Below, piece by piece: positions 1 through 7,640 of a DNA stretch of 9,625 bases (the stretch's first letter is position 1; the number at the start of each line of letters is the position of its first letter). This stretch comes from JAUWCW01 sp030609125 [NCBI: Candidatus Rokuibacteriota bacterium]. GTDB lineage: Bacteria; JAUVQV01. Made by a program: the position numbers and the translations under genes. Where the stretch lies: contig JAUWCW010000052.1 in assembly GCA_030609125.1 (NCBI GenBank), positions 1 to 9,625 on the forward strand, written 5' to 3'. The notes under the pieces are model-generated. The model was not told where the DNA came from. It made no database searches and was given only the letters and a program-made list of their open reading frames with translations.

Positions 1-1
1 C

Positions 2-3000
2 CGCTCCGGCGAGCGCTGGTCCCTCTCCGCCGACGCGGTGGAGATAGACATCAGCCTCTACTCGCTCTTTTTCCAGAAGGTGGGCGTGGCCAGGGCCAGG
101 CTCGTCCGTCCCCGGTTTCTTCAGAGAATCGACCCCGCGCCCGGCGGGGGGGGAGAGGAGAGCACCGCCCGCAAGGCCCGAAAGGGCCCCTTCGATATCG
201 CGTCCCTTCTGGGCAAGGGGTTTCCTTTTCGCGAGCTGGAAGTCGAGGAGGGGACAGTGCAGATCACGGAGGGAGAGGAGAGGAGACTCTTTCTCGAGGG
301 GATTCGCCTCTCCGCCTTCCTCTCCGGAGGGAGGCTCGTCACCGACCTCGGCTTCCGGGACGGCGTCTTCCGGCACCGGGGAGCGGACTGGGAACTGGGG
401 GAGGTGTCGCTGCGGGCCGCGCTCGACGGCGCCGGGGTGAACATCACTTCCTTCACGTTCCGCTCGCCCCTTCTGGACGGGAAAATTTCGGGCAAAGTGG
501 ACTACCTGGGGGGGGTGGAGCTGAAGGGCTCGGTGACGGGCCGCATCGGCGGCATCACCGAACACCTCGGCCTGGGCAGGAAACTGGACGGGTCCCTCTC
601 CTTCACGGGTGATGCGGGCGGCACCGTGCGCAAGCCGCACCTTGCGGGCCGCGCGGCCCTGATGAAGCCTCTTTTCAGAGGGGAACGCTGGCCGAGCGTG
701 AAGGGAACGGTGAGCTTCGACGACGGTGTGCTCACGTGGAAAGATCTTGTCGCCGCCGTGGAAAAGGGAAGGCTGCGATCTTCGGGGAGCGTGGATTTCA
801 GAGGCACGCTTCCCCGGTACGACGTTCGGGCCGACGTGAAGGAACTGCAGCCGCAGTACCTCCCCGGCGTCTCGGGCCCGGTCGGCGCGGTGAGGTCCGT
901 CAGCGGGAGCCTGTCCTGGTCGGGCGAGGGATTCAGGGAAGAGGATCTTTCCGGGTCCGGCTCGCTCGAGGCGCGTCTTCTTGTCCGGGGCTGGGAGCCC
1001 GGGGAGATCAGTCTCGCCGCCGAGGCGGCGCTTGACGGACCTTTTCTGGAGGTGACGAGGCTCGACGCCGGCAGCGGCACAGCGGTGATCCACTCTCTCG
1101 GGGTCTGGCGTCTCGGAGGTGACTTTGCCGCCTGGGTCGAGGGGGACTCGGGTGACCTGGCCGGGCTTTTCTCCCACTGGGGCATCGAGGACCTGGGCGG
1201 CCGCATATCCTTTCAAGGGGAGGTCGCGTCGTCCCCCTCCGGTGTCAGGTTCGACGGCCCCCTGCGCTGGGAGAGAGGCAGGGTCTTCAACCTGCGGGGA
1301 CTGGATCTGGAGGCGAACGTTTCGGCCGATCGCGAGAAGGTCTCCCTGTCGAACGGGCTTATCCGCTGGATGGGCGCCCGGATAAAGGCGGACGGGTCGG
1401 TGATGATCCCGGAGCGCCAGGTGGATCTTCTGACCACCTGGGAGGATCTGGCGGCGGGGAAAGTGGCTTCCGCCTTTGGACTCGATGCCGACGTGGACGG
1501 AAACATATCCCTGCAGGGGAGGATTCTCGGGGACTGGGAGAGGCCCACCCTCGCCGGTCGTTTCCAGGCCGAGAACCTTCGCTACGGCGGCGTCGTTGTC
1601 GAAAGGGCCGGAGGGAACCTCTCCTTTGCGTCGGGGCGCCTGAAGCTCTCCGAGGTCGCCGTAGGCTCCGGGACCTCGCTGCTCTCGTTCTCCGGCGAGG
1701 TGGACGAGCGGCGCCTGCTCACCGGAACGTTCAAGAGCACCGAATTCGACCTGAAGGATTTTCTTCCCGCCACCGCGGCGGACGTAGTGGGCATCATCGA
1801 GGGGCGCCTGCTGGGGACCCTCGAGAAACCCGTCGTGACCGGGGGTTACGAAGCGAACACGATGGACTACGAGAACTGGAGCTTCAAGGGGGCCCGGGGC
1901 AGTTTCGAGTACCGCGACGGCGCCTTCGCCCTCGAGGGCACCCTGGCGGAGAAGGAGAACCGCTATCTGTTGCGCGTGGAGCCGAGGGGGGCGTGGCCCT
2001 TCGAGGTCTCTCTCTCCCTGGGTCACTTCTCTCCGGAGCTTGCCCGGGAAGGTTTTCCGGGTATGCCGGACAAGCTGAAGGAGTCCCTGGAGGGCCTTTC
2101 CTTTCTCGCCGTGGGGGAGTTCCTCGCCGCGGGACACCTGAGGGATCTCGAATCCATCAGCGCCTCCCTGTCGGTGGAGACGATATGGGTCTACACCGAG
2201 GCCCAGACTCTGCAGAACGCCACGCCGCTGCGCGTCTCCTGGGTGGCGGGAGAGTTCTCGGTGTCGGATTTCACCCTCGTGGGGGAGGACTACCGTCTCT
2301 CCCTCTCCGGCCGGGGAAGCCGGAAGGAGGGGTGGAACATGGCCCTCGACGGCGAAGTCAACCTCGCGATCTTCCAGGACTTCTGGGGGGAACTGGAGGA
2401 AGTGGACGCCCCCGGCAGCGTCCACCTTGCCCTGAAGGGAGACTGGGATTCTCCGGAGATCGGAGGGAAAATCGGCTTCCGCGGCGGCTCCCTGAAACTC
2501 CGGTCTCTTCCCGAGCCCGTCCACGACCTCTCCGGCGAGGTCGAGCTGTCGGGAAATTCTATCGCGCTGAGCGATTTCTCCGGCCGCATGCGCGACGGGG
2601 CCTTCATCGCCGCCGGCACCTACGATTTCGACACCGACTACGTCAACCTTTTCGTCGAGGGACGGCTCGACCTTGCCCTCTTCAAGCGGCGGGTTCCCGG
2701 CGCGCGGGAGATGTCGGGCCCGGTGGAGGTCAGCATCTCACTCTCGGGGACCAGCTCCCGGCCGGAGATTCTCGGGGAGGCCCGCCTCGAGGGGGCGGAG
2801 ATCTTTCTTCTTTCCATGCCGGATAAGATCTCGGACCTGACCGGGTCCGTTCTCGTCGAGGAGAAGAGGTTGGTGCTGAGCGGCCTCGAGGGCCGCATGG
2901 GAAACGGAAGTCTCAGCCTGGGCGGGGAGATCGACTGGAGACAGGAGCCCGTGAAGATGGAACTTGCCCTGAGCGGCAGGAAGATCGTCTTCGTCGTCCC

Positions 3001-3919
3001 CGATATCGCCAAAGCCCTGATCGACACCGACCTTACCCTCTCCGGGGACTTTGAGAGCCCGAAGCTTTCGGGGAAGGTCGACATTCTCAAGGCGAGGTAC
3101 TTCAGGGAGTTCAAGGACAAGATCAGGAACATCCCGGGCCTCTCTCCCGGGGGGGAGGAGGCGGAAGAAAAGACACGCTCCGTGGGCCCGGACTGGGACG
3201 TCATGACCCTCGACATCCGGGTCAATGCCGCCGACCGCTTCTGGATCTCCAACAGCATGGCCGAGCTGGAAAACAGCGTGGGCCTTCACGTGGGCGGAAC
3301 CGTGCAGGATCCCGATCTCGACGGCGAGGTGACTCTCCTGCGCGGGAAGGTGACCTACTTCAACCGGCGCTTCGAGCTCTTCAGCGGCCGGATCTTCAAC
3401 GTCTCGCCCGGGGTCAACCCCGTTCTCGAGGCCCAGGCGGAGGTCTCGGTGGGGTCGACCAGGATCTACCTCCTCCTGGAAGGGCCGCTGCGCAAGCCGA
3501 CCCTTCAGCTGACGTCGGTCCCCCCCTACAGCCAGGAGGATCTTTTTGCTCTCCTCGCCGTGGGCTACACCCGGTCGAGTCTGGAGGAGCAGAAAGGGGA
3601 GAACCTGGCCATCGGGGCGGCTATCGTCCTCAGCACCCCCGTGGTCGAGCAACTCAGGGACGGGGCCCGGGAGGTGACGGGCATAGAGATCTTCCAGGTC
3701 GATCCCTCTTTCGGCGAGGACGAGGGGACAGCCCGCGTCACCGTCGGCACCCAGCTGTCGGACCGACTCTACATGAGCGCCAGCCAGAGCATCGGCGTCA
3801 CCGAGGAACAGCAGGTGCGGCTCGAGTACCAGCTGTTTGACTACTTCTCCGTCCTGGGCCAGCAGCTCCGGCAGGGGATCTACGCCATTGACCTTGTCTT
3901 CAGCTATGACTTTCGGTAA
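2..3919 (+). CDS. tamB: TamB-family translocation/assembly module protein (DUF490), 5'-truncated by window edge
   Basis: Inner-membrane-anchored periplasmic protein of the AsmA-like/TamB group, which bridges to an Omp85 partner in the outer membrane and is implicated in OMP assembly and/or phospholipid transport. The frame is open to the left edge, giving 1305 visible residues. A GTG at 38 is not a credible start because the residues around it already match the AsmA-like N-terminal segment (VEIDISLYSL, then ARLVRPRF), so the membrane anchor and true start lie upstream. The middle is repetitive beta-structure built on G-x-L-x-x-x-G-(4-6)-P-x-L-x-G units, as expected for the groove-shaped AsmA/TamB fold. 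The last ~330 residues are the TamB domain: LRGKVTYFNRRFELFSGRIF (3339-3398), PVLEAQAEVS, GPLRKPTLQLTS and the SQEDLFALLAVGYT segment. It ends in alternating aromatic strands (IDLVFSYDFR). An Omp85 gene follows after 20 nt, the classic tamB neighbour. Family assignment is secure; the cargo is not known from sequence. Confidence 0.93.
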   Translation, partial: RSGERWSLSADAVEIDISLYSLFFQKVGVARARLVRPRFLQRIDPAPGGGGEESTARKARKGPFDIASLLGKGFPFRELEVEEGTVQITEGEERRLFLEGIRLSAFLSGGRLVTDLGFRDGVFRHRGADWELGEVSLRAALDGAGVNITSFTFRSPLLDGKISGKVDYLGGVELKGSVTGRIGGITEHLGLGRKLDGSLSFTGDAGGTVRKPHLAGRAALMKPLFRGERWPSVKGTVSFDDGVLTWKDLVAAVEKGRLRSSGSVDFRGTLPRYDVRADVKELQPQYLPGVSGPVGAVRSVSGSLSWSGEGFREEDLSGSGSLEARLLVRGWEPGEISLAAEAALDGPFLEVTRLDAGSGTAVIHSLGVWRLGGDFAAWVEGDSGDLAGLFSHWGIEDLGGRISFQGEVASSPSGVRFDGPLRWERGRVFNLRGLDLEANVSADREKVSLSNGLIRWMGARIKADGSVMIPERQVDLLTTWEDLAAGKVASAFGLDADVDGNISLQGRILGDWERPTLAGRFQAENLRYGGVVVERAGGNLSFASGRLKLSEVAVGSGTSLLSFSGEVDERRLLTGTFKSTEFDLKDFLPATAADVVGIIEGRLLGTLEKPVVTGGYEANTMDYENWSFKGARGSFEYRDGAFALEGTLAEKENRYLLRVEPRGAWPFEVSLSLGHFSPELAREGFPGMPDKLKESLEGLSFLAVGEFLAAGHLRDLESISASLSVETIWVYTEAQTLQNATPLRVSWVAGEFSVSDFTLVGEDYRLSLSGRGSRKEGWNMALDGEVNLAIFQDFWGELEEVDAPGSVHLALKGDWDSPEIGGKIGFRGGSLKLRSLPEPVHDLSGEVELSGNSIALSDFSGRMRDGAFIAAGTYDFDTDYVNLFVEGRLDLALFKRRVPGAREMSGPVEVSISLSGTSSRPEILGEARLEGAEIFLLSMPDKISDLTGSVLVEEKRLVLSGLEGRMGNGSLSLGGEIDWRQEPVKMELALSGRKIVFVVPDIAKALIDTDLTLSGDFESPKLSGKVDILKARYFREFKDKIRNIPGLSPGGEEAEEKTRSVGPDWDVMTLDIRVNAADRFWISNSMAELENSVGLHVGGTVQDPDLDGEVTLLRGKVTYFNRRFELFSGRIFNVSPGVNPVLEAQAEVSVGSTRIYLLLEGPLRKPTLQLTSVPPYSQEDLFALLAVGYTRSSLEEQKGENLAIGAAIVLSTPVVEQLRDGAREVTGIEIFQVDPSFGEDEGTARVTVGTQLSDRLYMSASQSIGVTEEQQVRLEYQLFDYFSVLGQQLRQGIYAIDLVFSYDFR

Positions 3920-3939
3920 GGGTTTGTGAGGGCCCTTCC

Positions 3940-6720
3940 ATGACCCGGTGCGTGTCGGCAGCGTTCCTTCTCGTCTGTTTCCTCGGCACGGCGGCAGAGG
4001 CGGTGACCGTCAGCCGCGTCGAGTTCGAGGAGCGGCCGCGCCTGTCGAGATACTCCCTTTCCGAGATGGTGACCGTTCACCCCGGGGACGAGTTCAGCCC
4101 CGGTCTGCCTGAGCGCAACAAACGTCTTCTGGAGGCCACGGGCCTCTTCCGGAGCGTGGAGGTGGAGACCTTCGTGGATGAGGGGGGCGCCCGTCTTCTC
4201 TTCAAGGTCGTTCCCTACGAGCTCGTCGGCGACGTCTCCGTAGAGGGCAATTTTCTCATCCTCAAGAAAGGCCTCGTCAGGGTTCTGCGCCTCAAAGAGG
4301 GAGACGAGTTCAGCGAGGCCGGGATGCGTTCCGACGCTGCCGCCCTCATGCGCATCTACGAGAACGAGGGCTACCACGGCACGCTGGTCCGGACCGAGCT
4401 GGAGCACGGAGAGGAGACGGTCTCCGTCACGTACCGCATCAGCGAGGGCAAGCCGGGGATCGTCAGGAAGATCGGCTTCGAGGGGAACGAGACAGTTCCC
4501 GCGGCTGATCTGACGCCTCTGATGAAGCTTACGCTCTTGACCTTCTACCGCCAGGATGATCTGTCGGAGAGCGTGGACAGGGTCGAAAAGTTCTACCGCG
4601 ACAGGGGCTTTCTCGACGTCACCGTCAGCGCCGGCGTCGATCGGGGGGAGGGGGTCGTCCTTCCCGCCTTCTCCTTCGTCAACCCCATCAAGGCACTGGC
4701 GACGCTCCTTCCGGGCCAGTACGAGGTGGTGGACGTGGTCTTTCGCATACAGGAGGGGCAGCGGTACGAAATCGAGCTTCTCGGGGTTGAGAGCTTCAGC
4801 AGGGACGACCTTCTCTCCCGCCTCACCTTCACCGAGACGGGCTTTTTCGATGAGCACGAGGCGGACCTGAGCCGCCGGCGGATCCTTGACTACTATCAGC
4901 AGCGGGGCTACTACGAGGCGGCGGTTGATTTCGATCTCGACCGGGAGGGAGGCCGCATCACCTACGAAATTCAGGAGGGTGAGCAGTACCGCGTCAGCGC
5001 CGTGATGCTGGAGGGGGTGAGCTTTTTCGATGAGGATCTGCTTCGCTCCAAGCTGAAGCTGTGGAAGGAGGCGCCCGAGGGAGAGAGGTTTCTGCGGCGG
5101 GACTACCTGGAGGGGGCCCCCGGCAGGATACTGGACCATTACCGCTACGAGGGCTTCCTGGAGGCGGAGGTCTCACCCGCGCAGGTCCGGTTCGGCGATT
5201 CCCCGGAGGAGACGGTGGTGACGTTCACCGTGGTGGAGGGGGTGCAGACCCTGGTGGGGGAAATCACCTTCGGGGGGGTGACCGCCGTCGATGAGGAAGA
5301 TCTTCGAGAGCTTCTCCGCAGCCGGGAGGAGCTCCCCTACCGTCCCGGCTGGGTGACGAGGGACAAGGAGAGCATCCTGCGCGCCGTCAGCGCCGAAGGG
5401 TATCCGCGCTGCCGGGTGCGGGAGGACATCTTCTTCTCCGTCGGCCGCGGCAGGGCGGACATCCACTTCGTCGTCGACGAAGGGGAGAGGCGCCGCCTCG
5501 GCAAGGTGCTGGTCGTCGGCAACCGCAAGACGAAGCAGAACGTCATCCGCCGCGAGATCCCCCTCGCCGCCGGCGCTCCCTACGGCTTCGGCGCCGTGGC
5601 GGAGGGCAAGCGAAACCTCTACGGTCTCGGCTATTTCGAAGAGGTCACCGTCATTGCGCCGAAGCCCGTGGAAGGTGAGCAGGAGCAGGACCTGGTGGTC
5701 AGCGTACGGGAGCGCCCGTCGGGAAGAATCAGCGTCGGTGCGGGCTACGGTTCCAGGGAGCGCTTCCGGGGCTTCGTTGAGATAGGTGAGAGCAACCTCT
5801 TCGGCAGGGGAAGGGGGCTGAGCCTGCGCGTGAAGGCGAGCACCATCGACCGGCGCATCGACCTCTTCTACCGCGAGCCCTGGCCCTTCGGCCACAGGCT
5901 CAACAGCGAGGCCGACCTCTTCGATGAGTTCCGGGAGGAGGTCTCCTACGACGTCATCAGCCGCGGCATCAACATAGGTGTCAAGAAGGAGTATCGGGAG
6001 CTTTTCACGCTCAACCTCAGGTACCGCTTCGAGTTCGTCGAGTACGACAACGTCAAGTTCGAGTTCGACGACCCGGAGGAGCTGGCGCGGCAGGTGGACG
6101 ACGTGGACCCGATCAACATCTCCAGCGTCATCGCCCTTCTGGGCTACGACCTGCGCGACAACCCCGTCAATCCCCACCGGGGCTCCTATCATCTGGCCGG
6201 GGTGGAGGTGGCGACGGAGCTGCTCGGCGGGGACACGAGGTTCAACAAGTACACCTTCGAGACCTCCTGGTATTTCCCCACGGGTGAGCGCAGCGAGGTG
6301 GCCCTGGGTTTCAGGGGCGGGTTTTCCCAGACCTTCACGGGCTTCGAGAGCCTGCCCCTCTCGGAGCGGTTCTTCCTCGGCGGGGCGCGGGGCGTGAGGG
6401 GATGGCCCGAGGACGAGGTGGGCCCCACGGACGACGCGGGCAACCCCCTCGGCGGCGACGCCTATGCCCTGGGGATCGCCGAGTACCGGTTTCCGCTGGG
6501 GAAGAAGAGATGGCAGGGGGTGGCGTTTTTCGACGTCGGCAACGTCTGGGCCGACCTGGGGCAGATCCAGCCGACGGATGCCAGGTACGCCGTCGGCGTG
6601 GGCCTGCGCTACAACACCCTGGTGGGCCCCCTGCGCCTCGACTACGGCCTCAAGCTCAACCCCGACCCGGGCGAGTCCGCCGGCCGGCTCTACTTCAACA
6701 TCGGCTTCCCCTTCCAATAG
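3940..6720 (+). CDS. Omp85 family outer-membrane insertase (BamA/TamA-like) with seven predicted POTRA domains
   Basis: Outer-membrane beta-barrel protein that inserts or assembles membrane proteins, probably partnered with the adjacent TamB. The ATG is preceded by GTGAGGG at suitable spacing. Residues 1-21 are a Sec signal peptide, predicted cleavage after AEA. By eye I divide the periplasmic part into seven POTRA units: ~22-95, 96-172, 173-274, 275-349, 350-436, 437-517 and 518-592. Each has a GxxxF/Y helix-strand core such as EGYHG, RGFLD, RGYYE, EGFLE, EGYPR and LGYFE. E. coli BamA has five and TamA three. POTRA 3 is longer than the rest, with an insert at ~238-260. The barrel (~595-926) carries the surface-antigen signature RDNPVNPHRGSY (739-750) and the L6-loop motif VRGW (819-822), the counterpart of VRGF. 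It ends FNIGFPFQ, so the aromatic residue is penultimate rather than last. Whether it acts as BamA or TamA cannot be decided from sequence; synteny favours TamA-like, POTRA number fits neither well. Confidence 0.93.
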   Translation: MTRCVSAAFLLVCFLGTAAEAVTVSRVEFEERPRLSRYSLSEMVTVHPGDEFSPGLPERNKRLLEATGLFRSVEVETFVDEGGARLLFKVVPYELVGDVSVEGNFLILKKGLVRVLRLKEGDEFSEAGMRSDAAALMRIYENEGYHGTLVRTELEHGEETVSVTYRISEGKPGIVRKIGFEGNETVPAADLTPLMKLTLLTFYRQDDLSESVDRVEKFYRDRGFLDVTVSAGVDRGEGVVLPAFSFVNPIKALATLLPGQYEVVDVVFRIQEGQRYEIELLGVESFSRDDLLSRLTFTETGFFDEHEADLSRRRILDYYQQRGYYEAAVDFDLDREGGRITYEIQEGEQYRVSAVMLEGVSFFDEDLLRSKLKLWKEAPEGERFLRRDYLEGAPGRILDHYRYEGFLEAEVSPAQVRFGDSPEETVVTFTVVEGVQTLVGEITFGGVTAVDEEDLRELLRSREELPYRPGWVTRDKESILRAVSAEGYPRCRVREDIFFSVGRGRADIHFVVDEGERRRLGKVLVVGNRKTKQNVIRREIPLAAGAPYGFGAVAEGKRNLYGLGYFEEVTVIAPKPVEGEQEQDLVVSVRERPSGRISVGAGYGSRERFRGFVEIGESNLFGRGRGLSLRVKASTIDRRIDLFYREPWPFGHRLNSEADLFDEFREEVSYDVISRGINIGVKKEYRELFTLNLRYRFEFVEYDNVKFEFDDPEELARQVDDVDPINISSVIALLGYDLRDNPVNPHRGSYHLAGVEVATELLGGDTRFNKYTFETSWYFPTGERSEVALGFRGGFSQTFTGFESLPLSERFFLGGARGVRGWPEDEVGPTDDAGNPLGGDAYALGIAEYRFPLGKKRWQGVAFFDVGNVWADLGQIQPTDARYAVGVGLRYNTLVGPLRLDYGLKLNPDPGESAGRLYFNIGFPFQ

Positions 6721-6724
6721 GGGG

Positions 6725-6850
6725 GTTCTCACGGGATCTTTTCCGCCCTGACGGCGTTGCGCCCTGCCTCGCTTGTGCGGCGTACAGCAGTACGCCTCCG
6801 CGCTCACCAGGGCGGCGCCTTGTCAGGACGCAAAATCTCTCCGTGAGAAC
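6725..6850. repeat. 126-bp imperfect palindrome (REP/MITE-like element)
   Basis: Two 61-nt arms (6725-6785 and 6790-6850) flank a 4-nt loop AGCA. The outer 10 bp are perfect (GTTCTCACGG / CCGTGAGAAC), as are the inner 7 bp (GGCGTAC / GTACGCC). Between them the arms pair in blocks, e.g. CGCCCTGAC (6744-6752) against GTCAGGACG (6822-6830) with one mismatch, and CGCCCTG (6760-6766) against CAGGGCG (6808-6814). It begins 4 nt after the Omp85 stop codon and encodes no protein I can support. I see no obvious flanking target duplication. The RNA could fold into one long hairpin that protects the 3' end of the upstream mRNA or reduces read-through, but there is no T-run typical of an intrinsic terminator. 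The shape is that of dispersed extragenic palindromes or MITEs; copy number in the genome cannot be judged from one copy. Confidence 0.75.
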
Positions 6851-6904
6851 GCCGACCCCGGGCCCCCTCTCTCACAGGCAGCCTCGACGCCGCGCGGCTC
6901 CATG

Positions 6905-6933
6905 TTGGTGGTAGACCCGACTCCTGCTATCGT
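6905..6933 (+). promoter_or_regulatory. Candidate sigma70 promoter for lolA
   Basis: TTGGTG (6905-6910) and TATCGT (6928-6933) are separated by 17 nt, and TGC directly upstream of the -10 makes an extended -10. The match is moderate. Transcription would begin near 6940, which suits a GTG start at 6972 better than the ATG at 6948. It lies after the palindrome, where a new transcript for lolA would be expected. Confidence 0.4.
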
Positions 6934-6947
6934 GATACGGTGATTAA

Positions 6948-7640
6948 ATGAGCAGTCAGAGGCAGGTTTTCGTGAAAATACTCATACGCAGACTGTTGAC
7001 GGGGCTTACGGTCCTCACCCTTTTCACGGTGGGCGCACCCGCCGCCTCATGCGCCATAAGCGCCGCCGAGGTTGCCCGGGGGGTGGAGGGGAAATACGCT
7101 TCCCTTCAGGACCTCTCGGCCGACTTCCGGCAGGAGAGCAGAATCGTCTCCCTGGGGCGCACCCGCATAAAAAGCGGGACCATGCGCTTCGAGAAACCGG
7201 GGAAAATGCGTTGGGACTACGACGCCCCGGAACCGCAGACCCTCGTCTCCGACGGCACTACGCTCTGGTACTTCAGGCCCGGGCAGAACCAGGTGGTTAT
7301 CCGGGACCTGGGGCGGGCCTTCACGAACCGGACGCCCCTGCTCTTTCTTTTCGGGGAGGGGAGTCTCGCCGAAGAGTTCACCTGGGAGGAAGAGGACCTT
7401 TCGGGGAGCGGCGACGGGACCTACACCCTCGCCATGCGGCCCCGCCGGGAGACCCCCGATCTGGTCGCCCTCACCCTCGAGGTCAGGGCGGGGGACTTCA
7501 GCATAGGCGCAACTGTCCTGGAGGACGCCTTCGGGAACGTCACGCGCCTGGAGTTCTCCGGGGAGGAGGAGAACCGGGGCCTGCAGGACGAGATCTTTCA
7601 GTTTGAAGTGCCGCCGGGTGCGGAAGTGATACGGCCATGA
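6948..7640 (+). CDS. lolA: LolA-family outer-membrane lipoprotein carrier protein
   Basis: Periplasmic chaperone that takes lipoproteins from the inner-membrane Lol ABC transporter and delivers them to the outer membrane. The protein has an N-terminal Sec signal peptide with hydrophobic core LLTGLTVLTLFTVGA and likely cleavage near SCA (34-36). The mature part carries the LolA signature in order: LSADFRQES (56-64), SGTMRFEKPGKMRWDY (76-91), PQTLVSDGTTLWYF (96-109) and NQVVIRDL (114-121). Near the C-terminus are FGNVTRLEF (195-203) and FQFEVPPGAEVI. Mature length (~194 aa) is normal for the family. Two starts are possible: ATG 6948 has GGTGAT in good register, whereas GTG 6972 has GAGG 9 nt upstream, gives the more typical signal peptide MKILIRR..., and fits the candidate promoter. 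The longer form is listed here. Cys35 is not in a convincing lipobox. The stop overlaps the next start (ATGA), indicating translational coupling to the GGDEF regulator. Confidence 0.9.
   Translation: MSSQRQVFVKILIRRLLTGLTVLTLFTVGAPAASCAISAAEVARGVEGKYASLQDLSADFRQESRIVSLGRTRIKSGTMRFEKPGKMRWDYDAPEPQTLVSDGTTLWYFRPGQNQVVIRDLGRAFTNRTPLLFLFGEGSLAEEFTWEEEDLSGSGDGTYTLAMRPRRETPDLVALTLEVRAGDFSIGATVLEDAFGNVTRLEFSGEEENRGLQDEIFQFEVPPGAEVIRP

Noticed and set aside
38-40. GTG at 38 as the start of tamB
   Set aside because: The same frame is open to the window edge with residues typical of the AsmA/TamB N-terminal region, and the membrane anchor is missing, so the start is upstream.
1993-2826. Plus-strand 277-codon frame inside tamB
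   Set aside because: Out-of-frame shadow, Arg/Gly/Pro-rich without motifs, while the tamB frame is continuous and recognisable.
3904-5139. Minus-strand open frame (411 codons) opposite the first half of the Omp85 gene
   Set aside because: Same reasoning: mirror of real codons, compositionally skewed, no domain signature.
5173-6807. Long minus-strand open frame (544 codons) opposite the Omp85 gene
   Set aside because: It lies antisense to a well-recognised gene, its translation lacks any family motif, and long antisense frames are expected in GC-rich DNA.
6402-6914. Frame running from the Omp85 3' end through the palindrome
   Set aside because: Arg/Pro-rich shadow translation; the portion beyond 6720 is palindromic non-coding DNA.
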